Source of the DNA: Virgisporangium aliadipatigenens
Lineage (GTDB): Bacteria > Actinomycetota > Actinomycetes > Mycobacteriales > Micromonosporaceae
Reading direction: 5' to 3'
Assembly (NCBI RefSeq): GCF_016863615.1
Contig: NZ_BOPF01000002.1
Coordinates: forward strand, 434,001 to 498,000
Length of the DNA stretch: 64,000 bases
This document shows positions 33,911 through 42,583 of the stretch, one piece after another. Position 1 is the stretch's first letter; every line of letters starts with the position of its first letter. A model generated the notes under the pieces. The model was given only the letters and a program-made list of their open reading frames with translations. It was not told the origin of the DNA and did no database searches. The translations under genes were made by a program, and so were the position numbers.

Positions 33911-35299
33911 CTAGCTCACCGCCCGGCCGACGCGGTAGTTGAGCCGGAACGTCTCCACCATCGCCGAGTGCCCGGCCGCCGCGAACGCCGCCGTGGCGTC
34001 CCGGCCGGCGTGGCGCAGCAGCACGTCCCGCCCGCCCGGATGGTGCCGGGCCCACGCGGTCACGTCGAAGACCTCGCCGGAGATCACCACCCAGAGGCTC
34101 TCCGTGCCGTCGTGCTTCGCGATCTCGTCCCACTTCAGCTCCGGCAGCTCGACACGCGGCGCGTCCGCCGGAGCGTGCAGCGGCAGCAGGCCGTGCGGAT
34201 GGCCGCCGTTGGGGCGGGCCCGGTCCAGCACCGGCAGGTGTGGCGAGCGGTCCGACACGCCCAGCCGTGACGGCTCCGGCGGCCCGCCCGGATGCGCCGG
34301 ATTGTTCTGCAGGCTCCGCACGAACGCCCCCGCCGGCAGCAGTTCGTTGAGGGTGCCGAGCGTGTAGAAGACGCCGCGGACCCGTTCCCGCTCCCGCGGC
34401 GTGGGCTCCGGATAGCCCAGTGCGCGCCGGAACACCGGATGCATCCCCACGCGGGCCGCCGCCAGCACCGCCTCGCGCAGTCCCGGGAAGCCGGCGTCGC
34501 CGAGGGAGTTCGACGCGATCGTCTCGAACGTGTCCCGCTTGAGCGGGTGGAAGCCGTCGTTCGCCGTCGAGGCGTCCAGGAACCAGCGGTACATCGCGGC
34601 GTAGTCGTCGGTCAGGTCGGCGATGTTCATGTCCCGGCCGAGGCGCACGTAGGCGTGGAAGTAGCCGAGCCGTTCGACCTCCAGCAGCGGCCGGTGCCCG
34701 ATCCGTTCGATCGCCTCGAGCCAGGTGAACGCGCTGTCCAGCAGCACGTACTTCATGCCCTCCTGCGGGATGAGGTAGCGGCCGTGGATCTCGTTGAGCC
34801 GCGCGACGACGGCCCGGCCGCGGCTGCTGTCGGCGCCCCACTCGAAGTAGTTCGCGAAGAGCGTGTAGGTGTCGTGGAACCGCTGCACCGGGCGGTCCTC
34901 GGCCTCGCGGGTGCTGCGGAAGAAGAGCGACACCGCGCTCGACTGGGCGATGCGCAGGATGGCCAGGAGTTCGGCGACCCGCGCCTCCACCCGGAACGCC
35001 GAGCCGAGCGCGTGGTGGATCCGGTCGCAGTCGCGGATCGGATCCAGGTCGTTCAGCTGCGCGGGCGGTGTGCCGGACAGGAGCCAGTTCACCCGTTCGG
35101 CCAGCGCGTCTGTCGGCAATCCGCGGGCCGCCAGGTCGGCCACCTCGTCGGCGACGGCGGCCGCGATGCGGTCCCGGGGCGTGTGCCTGGTCAGGCCGCT
35201 GTAGCGGATCAGGAGGTCGAGCAGGGGTCGGCGATCGAATTCGACGTGGTCGGTCACCAGCGTGGAGCACGGATCGGTCACCCCCTGCGAGCGTTCCAC
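33911..35299 (-). CDS. mpaB/DUF2236-like oxygenase fused to cytochrome b5
   Basis: A 462-residue two-domain protein, first in the lipid operon. Residues about 90-310 match the mpaB/rubber-oxygenase (DUF2236) fold, with RFHDTYTLFANYFEW, EIHGRYLIPQEGMKYVLLDSAFTWLEAIERI and YVRLGRDMNIADLTDDYAAMYRWF. Residues 385-460 form a cytochrome b5-like heme domain: SGEVFDVTAWARHHPGGRDVLLRHAGRDATAAFAAAGHS, with the HPGG motif and second axial His. A Pro-rich linker joins them. The fusion suggests a self-sufficient heme or metal oxygenase with built-in electron delivery. A GTG at 35281 is an alternative start. Confidence 0.82.
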   Translation of the reverse strand: MERSQGVTDPCSTLVTDHVEFDRRPLLDLLIRYSGLTRHTPRDRIAAAVADEVADLAARGLPTDALAERVNWLLSGTPPAQLNDLDPIRDCDRIHHALGSAFRVEARVAELLAILRIAQSSAVSLFFRSTREAEDRPVQRFHDTYTLFANYFEWGADSSRGRAVVARLNEIHGRYLIPQEGMKYVLLDSAFTWLEAIERIGHRPLLEVERLGYFHAYVRLGRDMNIADLTDDYAAMYRWFLDASTANDGFHPLKRDTFETIASNSLGDAGFPGLREAVLAAARVGMHPVFRRALGYPEPTPRERERVRGVFYTLGTLNELLPAGAFVRSLQNNPAHPGGPPEPSRLGVSDRSPHLPVLDRARPNGGHPHGLLPLHAPADAPRVELPELKWDEIAKHDGTESLWVVISGEVFDVTAWARHHPGGRDVLLRHAGRDATAAFAAAGHSAMVETFRLNYRVGRAVS

Positions 35300-35315
35300 T
35301 CCGTTCCATCACGAA

Positions 35316-35348
35316 GACCGCCCGGCGGTGTGGTGCCGCCGGGCGGTC
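35316..35348 (-). terminator. Hairpin between RND pump and lipid operon
   Basis: A 13-bp perfect stem (GACCGCCCGGCGG with its complement) around a 7-nt loop, with ATCAC/GTGAT extending the base. It lies just after the pump stop and just before the oxygenase gene on the same strand, so it probably stops pump transcripts; the operon promoter must lie in or beside it. Confidence 0.7.
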
Positions 35349-35357
35349 GTGATGCCG

Positions 35358-38300
35358 TCAGTGGGCGACGAGCACCGGCTCCTCCGCTTCCGACTTCGCC
35401 GCGTGGCGTCCCACCCGCCGGCGCTCCTTGAGCCCCTCGACGATCGTGTACAGCGTCGGCACCAGCACGAGGGTCAGCAGCGTCGAGCTGATCAGCCCGC
35501 CGATGACCACGATCGCCAGCGGCCGCGAGATGAAGCCGCCGCTGTCGGTGACCCCGAGCGCCATCGGGCTCAGCGCGCAGATCGTGGCGACGGCGGTCAT
35601 GAGGATCGGCCGCAGCCGGCGCCGCCCGCCCTCGACGACCGCGTCGTGGATGCTCATGCCCCGCGCGCGGTACTGGTTGATCAGGTCCATGAGCACGATC
35701 GCGTTCGTGACCACGATGCCGACCAGCATCAGCGCCCCGATCAGCGCCGGCAGGCCGAGCGCGGTGCCGGTGGCCAGCAGCAGGAGCACCGCCCCGGTCG
35801 CCGCGAACGGGATCGACACCAGCAGGATCAGCGGCTGCACGATGCTGCGGAACGCGCCCGCCATGATGAGGAACACCAGGGCGACCGCGGCCGCCAGCAC
35901 CAGGGACAGGTTGCCGAACGCCTCGTCCTGGTCGGCGCTGACCCCGCCGATCGTGTAGGAGGCGCCGGCCGGCAGCGTCAGCGCGGCGAGCCGCTTCTCC
36001 AGGTCGGCGGTGACCGCGCCGGTGTCGGCGGTGTCGGGCGTGCCGGTGATCGAGGCGGTGCGTTCGCCGTCGATGTGGGTGATCCGGGCCGGCCCGTCGA
36101 TCCGCCGCACCTGCGCGACCGCGTCGAGGCGCACCGGCCCGGCCGGGGTCGGGACCGGCATGGCCTTCAGGGCCTCCAGGTCGGCCGGTGCCGCGCCGGT
36201 GCGCAGGACGACGTCGCGCTGCCGGCCGTCGATGGTGACCGTGGTCAGGGGCGCTCCGCGGTACACCGCCGAGACGAGGTCGCCGAGCGCGCTGTCGCTG
36301 AGCCCGTAGCGGGCCGCGGCCGCCCGGTCGGCCGTGATGTCCACGCGCGGCGCGCCGGTCGTCAGGTTGCTGTCCACATTGATCACCTTCGGGGTGCCGG
36401 CCATGGCCGTGCGGACCCGTTCGGCCGCCTCGGTGAGGGTCGCCGCGTCGGCGGCGCGGACGACCACCTCCAGGCCGCCCGAGCCGGTGCCGCCGTCGGT
36501 CATGGTCCCGCCGACCGCGACCACGAGCGTCCCCGCGTCGGTCACCGTCGCGAGCCGGTCCCGCACCTTTCGGGTGAACGCCGTGAGCTTCGTGCCGCTC
36601 TTCACCGTCACCGTGAAGGTCGCCTCGCCGCTGTCGCTGTCGTCGCCGAAGCCGCTGCCGCCCACGGCGCCGATCGTCACCTGGGTGACGGCCACCTCGG
36701 GATACCCGGCCAGGATCGCCTCGACCTTCCGCGCGGCGGCGTCGGTGGCCGCGAGCCCGGTCCCGGCGGGCAGCCGCTGCGACACGGTGATCGACGTGCT
36801 GTCGCTCTGGTCGAGGAAGTTCGTCTGCAGCCGCGTCGCCAGCCCGGCGGTGCCGGCGAAGATCACGAGTCCGATCGCGAGCGTGGTCAGCCGCCGCCGC
36901 GTCGCGAACTCGATCACCGGCACGTACGCCCGCTGCAACAGCCCGCGCCGCTCCTGCTCCTGGGTGACCGGCCCACCGGCCGGCGGCCGCAGGAACCAGT
37001 ACGCGAGCACCGGCACCACCGTGAGCGCCACCAGCAGCGAGGCCAGCAACGCCACCGAGACGGTGATCGCGAACGGCCCGAAGAGCTGCCCGATGAGCCC
37101 GCCGACGAACGCGATCGGCAGGAAGACCGCGACCGTCGTGAGCGTCGACGCGACGACCGCGCCGGTCACCTCCCGCACGCCGGTGAGCACCGCCTCGCGC
37201 CGCGGCTCGCCGTAACCGAGGTGGCGCTTGATGTTCTCCAGCACGACGATCGAGTCGTCGACGACCCGGCCGACCGCGATCGTCAACGCCCCGAGCGTGA
37301 GCAGGTTGAGCGTGTAGTCGCGCACCCACAGGGCGAGCAGCGCCACCACCACCGACACCGGGATCGATACGGCCGTCACGAGGGTCGAGCGCACCGACGT
37401 CAGGAAGATCAGGATCACGAGGACGGCGAACGCCAGGCCGAGCAGCCCCTCGGTGGTCAGTCCCTCCACCGAGGCCTCGATCTCCGGCGCGCTGTCGGAG
37501 GTGACCGTGAGCCGGGCGTCCCCGCCGAGTTCGCGCCGCAGATCGGGCAGCAGGGCGCGGACGTCGTGCGAGATGGAGACCGCGTTGCCGTCCGGGCGCA
37601 TCGTCAAGGACAGCCCGATGCTCGGCTTCCCGTCGATGCGGGCGAGCGAGGTGATCTCGTCGGGCACCAGGTCGACCGTCGCGACCGCGCCCAGGCGCAC
37701 CGCGGCGTTCGGCGCCTCCGCGGCGACGAACAGGTTGCGGACGTCCTCGACGGTGCGCAGGGCGCTGCCGACCTGGATCGCCAGCGACTCCTTCGGCTGC
37801 GCCAGCGTGCCGGCCGCGACCGTGGAACCGTTGGCGCGCAACGTCTGCGCCACCGCCTCGGCGCTCACCCCGGCCGCGGCCGCCTTCGCCGCGTCGAGCG
37901 TGACCGCGACGTGGTCCGTGGTGCCGCCGACGACCTCCACGCCGCGTATCCCGTCGACGCCCTGCAGCCGCGGCACGACGAGCCGCCGGAGCCGCTCGGT
38001 GAACTCCCGCGGGTCGGCCGTGCCGCTCGCCGACACCTGCATGATCGGGGCGTTCTCGAAGGAACCGGCGACCACCTGCGGCACGACGCCGGTGGGCAGC
38101 TGCGCGGCGACGCCGTTCACCGCGGTCTGCAGGCGGGCGACCATGTCGTCGAGCGGCGTGCGGTAGCCGAACTCCACCTGCACCGTCGCGAACCCGTCCC
38201 GGGTCACCGACGTGACCTGCTCCACGCCGTCGACCGACCGCGCAGCCGTCTCGATCGGCGCGGTGACCTGCTGCACCACGATCTCCGGCGGCGCACCGGG

Positions 38301-38456
38301 CAACTGCGCCGAGACCATCGCCATCGGCAGTGACAGGGGCGGGAACAACTGCTGCTTGAGCTGCGGAACGGCGAACGCGCCGAAGCCGAGCACGATCAGC
38401 GTGACGAGCGCGACCAGCCCCCGGTTGGCGAGGCTCAACCGAGCCAATCTGAACAT
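35358..38456 (-). CDS. RND-family efflux transporter (AcrB-like)
   Basis: A 1032-residue inner-membrane proton-driven pump with the RND plan: one N-terminal helix (RGLVALVTLIVLGFGAFAVP), a large extracytoplasmic loop, six helices at about 330-530, a second loop, and six helices at 840-1010. GRVVDDSIVVLENIKRHL carries the paired Asp of the proton relay in helix 4, and the second half has LVGIVVTNAIVLMDLINQYRARG. It is nearer to the HAE/AcrB type than to actinobacterial MmpL. No membrane-fusion or outer-membrane partner is adjacent, as expected for a monoderm. The ATG follows GAGGGG at 9 nt. Confidence 0.95.
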   Translation of the reverse strand: MFRLARLSLANRGLVALVTLIVLGFGAFAVPQLKQQLFPPLSLPMAMVSAQLPGAPPEIVVQQVTAPIETAARSVDGVEQVTSVTRDGFATVQVEFGYRTPLDDMVARLQTAVNGVAAQLPTGVVPQVVAGSFENAPIMQVSASGTADPREFTERLRRLVVPRLQGVDGIRGVEVVGGTTDHVAVTLDAAKAAAAGVSAEAVAQTLRANGSTVAAGTLAQPKESLAIQVGSALRTVEDVRNLFVAAEAPNAAVRLGAVATVDLVPDEITSLARIDGKPSIGLSLTMRPDGNAVSISHDVRALLPDLRRELGGDARLTVTSDSAPEIEASVEGLTTEGLLGLAFAVLVILIFLTSVRSTLVTAVSIPVSVVVALLALWVRDYTLNLLTLGALTIAVGRVVDDSIVVLENIKRHLGYGEPRREAVLTGVREVTGAVVASTLTTVAVFLPIAFVGGLIGQLFGPFAITVSVALLASLLVALTVVPVLAYWFLRPPAGGPVTQEQERRGLLQRAYVPVIEFATRRRLTTLAIGLVIFAGTAGLATRLQTNFLDQSDSTSITVSQRLPAGTGLAATDAAARKVEAILAGYPEVAVTQVTIGAVGGSGFGDDSDSGEATFTVTVKSGTKLTAFTRKVRDRLATVTDAGTLVVAVGGTMTDGGTGSGGLEVVVRAADAATLTEAAERVRTAMAGTPKVINVDSNLTTGAPRVDITADRAAAARYGLSDSALGDLVSAVYRGAPLTTVTIDGRQRDVVLRTGAAPADLEALKAMPVPTPAGPVRLDAVAQVRRIDGPARITHIDGERTASITGTPDTADTGAVTADLEKRLAALTLPAGASYTIGGVSADQDEAFGNLSLVLAAAVALVFLIMAGAFRSIVQPLILLVSIPFAATGAVLLLLATGTALGLPALIGALMLVGIVVTNAIVLMDLINQYRARGMSIHDAVVEGGRRRLRPILMTAVATICALSPMALGVTDSGGFISRPLAIVVIGGLISSTLLTLVLVPTLYTIVEGLKERRRVGRHAAKSEAEEPVLVAH

Positions 38457-38644
38457 GATGGTGGACCCCTCGGATCGATCGGATCTTTTGTCGGGGTTCA
38501 CCCTGGCCGCGGCGACCCCCGGCGCGCGTCGTCCGGCGGGCGGCCGCGCGACGCTGCGAACGCGGATCGTCGCGGTGCCGCCTACCGCATCCGGAGCACA
38601 CCCGTATACCGCGTGCGGACGACGCCCCCGCCGGCCGGCGTTCC

Positions 38645-38650
38645 TACGAT
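38645..38650 (+). promoter_or_regulatory. -10 box TACGAT, leaderless start
   Basis: TACGAT ends 7 nt before the ATG at 38658. The rest of the 201-bp divergent region toward the pump (38457-38644) holds no gene. Confidence 0.55.
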
Positions 38651-38657
38651 GGCCGGC

Positions 38658-39863
38658 ATGGACCTTGCCGGGTTGCGGCGGAGCAGGGCGTGGCGCACCG
38701 CCGGGCGCCATCCACAGTGGACGGACGCGGTGCTCGGCCTGGGCGTGGCCGTGCTGTCGCTGTTCATGGTCTCGTTCAGCCCGCAGGGGCAGGAGCGGCA
38801 GGACATCACCGCGTACCACCTGATCGCCGCCGGGGTGGCGTTCGTCGCCGTGACCGTGCGCCGGCGGGCACCGCGGCGGGCGCTGGCCGGCACCGTCGCG
38901 GCCGCGGTACCGCTCACGTTCGCGCTCGGCGGCCAGCCGCAGGCCGTCACGGGCACGCTCATGGTCACCGTCTACACCGTCGCGCTGGTCACCGACCGGC
39001 GCGGCCTCCTGCTGACCGCCGCCGGCGTGTGCGTCGTCGGCTGGCTGACCTACGTCGCCGTCGGGGACGGCCCCTGGTGGGATCCGGAGAACAGCGCCAA
39101 TCTCGGGTTCGTCGGGATGGCCGCGGCCTACGGCGACGCGACGCGCAGCCGGCGGGCCTACATCGCCGCCGTCGAGGACCGGGCGACGCGCGCCGAACAG
39201 ACCCGCGAGGAGGAGGCCCGCCGCCGGGTCGCCGAGGAGCGGCTGCGGATCGCCCGGGAACTGCACGACGTCGTCGCGCACCACATCGCCGTCGTCAAGG
39301 TGCAGGCGACCGGCGCCCGGCACATCGGCCCGCGCAGTCCCGAACAGGTCGCGCCGGCGCTCGACGCGATCAGCCGTTCCGCCGACGCCGCGCTGACCGA
39401 GATGGCGTTCGTCGTCGGGCTGCTGCGCGACTCGGGCGAACCGGCGGGCACCCGGCCGCCGCGCGGGCTCGCGCAGCTGCGGGAGCTGCTCGCCGACCTG
39501 TCCGGGCACCTGAGCGTCGACTACCGCGTCACCGTCGAGGGCGCCTCCACCGGCGCCGGCGAACTGCCCGCCGTCGTCGACGCCGCCGCCTACCGGATCG
39601 CGCTGGAGGCGCTGACCAACGCGCAGAAGTACGGCGACGGGACCGCCGACCTGACCGTCGCCTACACGCCGCAGGCCGTCACGCTGCACATCGCGAACCC
39701 GGTCGCCGACCCGGCCGGTGCGCGCGGCTCCGGGTACGGCCTCGTCGGCATGCGCGAACGCGCCTCGGCCGTCGGCGGCAGCGTCACCGCCGGGATGGCC
39801 GCACCGGGCCGGTTCGCGGTGCGGGCGTCGCTACCCCGGCGGGTGCCGGCGGTGGCGTCGTGA
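38658..39863 (+). CDS. Sensor histidine kinase (NarL-type)
   Basis: A 401-residue membrane kinase with about five N-terminal helices (residues 20-160), the dimerisation/phosphoacceptor box RIARELHDVVAHHIAVVKVQA (HisKA_3) and a HATPase domain with EALTNAQKYG (N box) and GSGYGLVGMRERASAVGG (G box). It overlaps the response regulator by 4 nt. It is divergent from the RND pump, a plausible target, as for other pump-linked two-component systems. The start is the ATG 7 nt after TACGAT. Confidence 0.93.
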   Translation: MDLAGLRRSRAWRTAGRHPQWTDAVLGLGVAVLSLFMVSFSPQGQERQDITAYHLIAAGVAFVAVTVRRRAPRRALAGTVAAAVPLTFALGGQPQAVTGTLMVTVYTVALVTDRRGLLLTAAGVCVVGWLTYVAVGDGPWWDPENSANLGFVGMAAAYGDATRSRRAYIAAVEDRATRAEQTREEEARRRVAEERLRIARELHDVVAHHIAVVKVQATGARHIGPRSPEQVAPALDAISRSADAALTEMAFVVGLLRDSGEPAGTRPPRGLAQLRELLADLSGHLSVDYRVTVEGASTGAGELPAVVDAAAYRIALEALTNAQKYGDGTADLTVAYTPQAVTLHIANPVADPAGARGSGYGLVGMRERASAVGGSVTAGMAAPGRFAVRASLPRRVPAVAS

Positions 39864-40546
39864 TCCGGGTGCTGCTGGTCGACGACCAGCCGTTGATCAG
39901 GGCCGGCTTCCGGATGTTCCTCGCCTCGGAGCCGGACATCGAGATCGTGGGCGAGGCCGGGAACGGGCGCGAAGCGGTGCGGTTGGCGCGGACCGGCCGG
40001 GCTGATGTCGTTCTCATGGATATCCGGATGCCGGAGCTGGACGGCATCGAGGCGACCCGCGAGATCGCCGCGTCCGAGGACCTCGCGGGGGTAAGGATCT
40101 TGATCCTCACCACCTTCGAGAACGACGAGAACGTCGTGCGCGCGCTGCGTGCCGGCGCCGGCGGCTTCCTCGGCAAGAACGCGGAGCCGGACGAACTGCT
40201 GCGCGCCATCCGGGTGGTCGCCGCCGGCGAGACGCTGCTGTCACCGGCCGCCACGCGCGGTCTGGTGAGCCGGTTCCTGAGCGAGGTGCAGCCGGTGCCG
40301 CTCCCGCCGCCCGAGGGCCTCGAACGGCTGACCGAACGCGAACGCGAGGTGCTCGTGCTCGTCGCGCACGGCATGACCAACGACGAGATCGGCGAACGGC
40401 TCTTCCTCTCGCCGCTGACCGTCAAGACGCACGCGAACCGGGCGATGGCCAAGCTCGGCGCGCGCGACCGGGCACAACTGGTCGTGATGGCCTACCAGAG
40501 CGGCCTGGTCCCGCTCGCTCCCACCGGCCGACCGGGGCACGGGTAA
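39860..40546 (+). CDS. Response regulator, NarL/LuxR family
   Basis: A 228-residue regulator. VLLVDDQPLIRAGF has the acidic pocket, DVVLMDIRMPELDGIEA the phospho-Asp, and GGFLGKNAEPDELL the conserved Lys with Asn in place of the usual Asp. The C-terminal helix-turn-helix is LTEREREVLVLVAHGMTNDEIGERLFLSPLTVKTHANRAMAKL. The GTG overlaps the kinase stop (GTGA). It probably controls its own pair and the divergent pump. Confidence 0.95.
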   Translation: MIRVLLVDDQPLIRAGFRMFLASEPDIEIVGEAGNGREAVRLARTGRADVVLMDIRMPELDGIEATREIAASEDLAGVRILILTTFENDENVVRALRAGAGGFLGKNAEPDELLRAIRVVAAGETLLSPAATRGLVSRFLSEVQPVPLPPPEGLERLTEREREVLVLVAHGMTNDEIGERLFLSPLTVKTHANRAMAKLGARDRAQLVVMAYQSGLVPLAPTGRPGHG

Positions 40547-40616
40547 ACCGCTACTTCGGCGGTGGGTGCGGCGCGTACGGTGTGGCGCAGAGAGCTACGC
40601 GGACCCGAAGGGGCGA

Positions 40617-40982
40617 ATGTTGCCAGCCGCTGAACTGCGAGGCGTGACTCTGGACTGTGCCGACCCGCCGGCGCTGGCGCGCTTCTACAGTGCGCTGACC
40701 GGGATGCGCGAGCTGTTCAGCTCGGACGGGTTCGTCGCCCTGACCGGCGGCTCCGGTTGTGACCTGGGGTTCCAGCGGGTCGACGGATACCGGGCCCCGC
40801 AGTGGCCGGGGCAGGACGTGCCGCAACAGCTCCACCTGGATTTCCGGGCCGACGACCTCGACGCGGTGGAGGAGTTGGCGCTGGGACTGGGCGCGGTCAA
40901 GCCGGAGCATCAGCCCGGCGACGGGCGCTGGCGGGTGCTCCTGGATCCGGCCGGCCATCCCTTCTGCCTGACGCCCGCCTGA
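40617..40982 (+). CDS. VOC-family (glyoxalase-like) protein
   Basis: A 121-residue single-module vicinal-oxygen-chelate protein: ELRGVTLDCADPPALARFYSALTGM, LGFQRVDGYRAPQWPGQDVPQQLHLDFRADDLDAVEELAL and WRVLLDPAGHPFCLT are the blocks of the Glyoxalase_6 subgroup. Such proteins are often drug-binding resistance proteins or small isomerases; the ligand is not evident. The ATG follows AAGGGG at 3 nt. Confidence 0.88.
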   Translation: MLPAAELRGVTLDCADPPALARFYSALTGMRELFSSDGFVALTGGSGCDLGFQRVDGYRAPQWPGQDVPQQLHLDFRADDLDAVEELALGLGAVKPEHQPGDGRWRVLLDPAGHPFCLTPA

Positions 40983-41053
40983 CGCCCATCGCGACATCAG
41001 AGGTCGGTCAGATGGGCTCAACGCCGCCATGATGGACGCCTCGATGGTGTACG

Positions 41054-41392
41054 GACACCCTCGCGGTCGCCGGCCTGGTCCGTGCGCTCGTGGCGACCGC
41101 GATCGACGACATCCGCGCGGGAAGGCCCGCTGCGCGGGTCGCTGAGCACCTGCTCGACGCCGCGCACTGGCACGCTGCCCACGAGGGCATCGACGGAAGC
41201 CTCATCGATCCGCGCCTGGGCACGGCGCGGCCGGCGTGGCAGTTCGTGGACGACCTGTTCGCCACCGTGCGTCCGGCCCTGACCCGTCACGGCGACACCG
41301 CGTTCGTGGTGCGGCAACTCGCGGAGCCTTCCGCCGTCTTGCGCGGCGAGGGCGTTTTCTCCCGCAAGCGCCGGGTATCGGGGCGGCCATGA
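41054..41392 (+). pseudogene. C-terminal remnant of carboxylate-amine ligase (GCS2/YbdK)
   Basis: The frame encodes DTLAVAGLVRALVATAIDD, then LLDAAHWHAAHEGIDGSLIDP and HGDTAFVVRQLAEPSAVLRG, a good match to the last 110 residues of YbdK-type glutamate-cysteine ligase-like enzymes. The ATP-grasp-like catalytic part is missing. A GTG at 41090 could start a 100-residue product, but there is no ribosome site. I read it as a 5'-deleted gene. Its TGA overlaps the next ATG. Confidence 0.65.
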
Positions 41393-41646
41393 GCGAGACA
41401 CACGAGGACGCGATCCTGGTCGGCGGACCACGGGACGGCAACCGGCTCGAGTCCCAGGGGCAGCCGGTGGTCGAGGTGGAGATCGACGGGTTCATGCACC
41501 GCTACGCCATCACCACCAAGGAACGCGACGGCCGGCGCGTGTACAACTACGACGGCATGATCGACCCCAGCGGCGCCCAACCGGGGGCGCAGGCGCCCGA
41601 GGGCGGACTGCATGACCCGATCAGCGGCGACCGGCTCAGCGGTTGA
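41389..41646 (+). CDS. Uncharacterised 85-residue acidic protein
   Basis: A small soluble protein: EDAILVGGPRDGNRLESQGQPVVEVEIDG, then HRYAITTKERDGRRVYNYDGMIDP. The first part resembles the short GGPRDG-containing proteins often annotated as hypothetical in actinobacteria. The C-terminus is Gly/Pro-rich. It overlaps the remnant upstream by 4 nt. No function can be given. Confidence 0.6.
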   Translation: MSETHEDAILVGGPRDGNRLESQGQPVVEVEIDGFMHRYAITTKERDGRRVYNYDGMIDPSGAQPGAQAPEGGLHDPISGDRLSG

Positions 41647-41659
41647 TCGCCGTGGCCCG

Positions 41660-41878
41660 TCACTGGGGCCGCACGGCCTCCGTGTCGCCCGAGACGTCGG
41701 CCGGGTCGTAGCCGGCGCGGCGCACCCGTTCGGCGTGGAGGCGTTGTTCGTCCGTCGTCTCCTGGTCGAAGAAGTCGCCGGCGTCGTCGTCCGTCGCCGG
41801 CAGGGAGTGGCCGGGCGGACGCAACGACTGTTCGTGCGCCGTCGTCGTGTCCTCGGGCGTCCGCTGTGGTTCCGTCAT
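41660..41878 (-). CDS. Uncharacterised 72-residue acidic protein
   Basis: A hydrophilic protein, MTEPQRTPEDTTTAHEQSLRP followed by FFDQETTDEQRLHAERVRRAGYDPADVSGDTEAV, with no membrane segment or known motif. Codon use looks normal. It is convergent with the 85-residue protein, with a 13-nt gap. It may be a real small protein, as similar acidic ones are common in actinobacteria, but the evidence is only coding character. Confidence 0.45.
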   Translation of the reverse strand: MTEPQRTPEDTTTAHEQSLRPPGHSLPATDDDAGDFFDQETTDEQRLHAERVRRAGYDPADVSGDTEAVRPQ

Positions 41879-41945
41879 GGCCGCGCACTGCCCACGTTCA
41901 TGGCGCACAAACGCGGCCACCGTCGCCCGTTCGGGCCGGCGGTCC

Positions 41946-42150
41946 CGTTTCGTCTACAACTCCCGGGAACCGCTCGAGCGGCTGCGGGCCGCCAGCACCG
42001 GTTCCGCTCGAGCAGCGACACCGAGGTGGTGCTCGCGGCACACCACCAATGGGGCGAGCGCTTCGTCGAGCACCAGGCCGGCATGTTCGCCGCCGTCATC
42101 GCCGACCGCGGCCTCCTGCTGGCCTTGGCCCGGTTGCCGAACGGATCGAA
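41946..42150 (+). pseudogene. Asparagine synthetase N-terminal fragment, frameshifted
   Basis: One frame gives RFVYNSREPLERLRAA and a second, shifted near 41990, gives HRFRSSSDTEVVLAAHHQWGERFVEHQAGMFAAVIADRGLLLALARL. Joined, they match the glutaminase half of AsnB-type enzymes (NGEIYN-ELR-L, H-F-S-SDTEV-L, W-G-GMFAFAIWD). The N-terminal Cys, the start and the synthetase half are missing. Downstream, 42151-42583 shows no supported gene. Confidence 0.6.
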
Positions 42151-42583
42151 GACGAGTCTGCCGTTCGAGTGTCTCGATCTCGTGGTGCGCGGCGAGGATT
42201 TGTCGCAACCGGTGGTCACCGACGACCTGTCCGGCGGCCGACTTCTCGTGCGCTCCTTCGACGCCGGGGCGCCCGAGGTCGTAAGACCGAACCGGTGTCA
42301 GTAGGAGGCGGCCTTTCCCGCCCGTTTGTCGGTCTGCGCCAGCTTGTCTGCGGCGGGTCGGTCGCGTTGTGCGCGGTCGGGCCGGAGCATCGGGCAAGCG
42401 GATGAGGGCTCAACCGAAATGATCCTGGGATGGCGGAGTCGACTAGATCGAGTTCGCCGGCACCGGTCTGCACGTCTACAACGGTGTGGATGCGAACGGC
42501 CGCTCGGCCGACGCTGTCCGACAGCTTCCGGAGCACGAGCCGTACGCTTCTCGGGTGCGGACCGTCCCGAATACCGACTCCAG

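Noticed and set aside
26056-35299. Terminal-alkyne (JamABC-like) pathway for the lipid operon
   Set aside because: JamB is a membrane-bound desaturase/acetylenase, whereas the desaturase here is the soluble ferritin-like kind, and no polyketide or peptide synthase is present.
35262-38333. A 1023-codon open frame on the plus strand
   Set aside because: It lies opposite the RND pump, is composed of Arg/Gly/His/Gln runs and is an effect of the high GC at third positions; the pump frame has clear family motifs.
42326-42583. An upstream extension of the SUFU gene (about 86 codons)
   Set aside because: The residues are Arg/Ser-rich and unlike SUFU proteins, and the extension would make the protein longer than the family norm.
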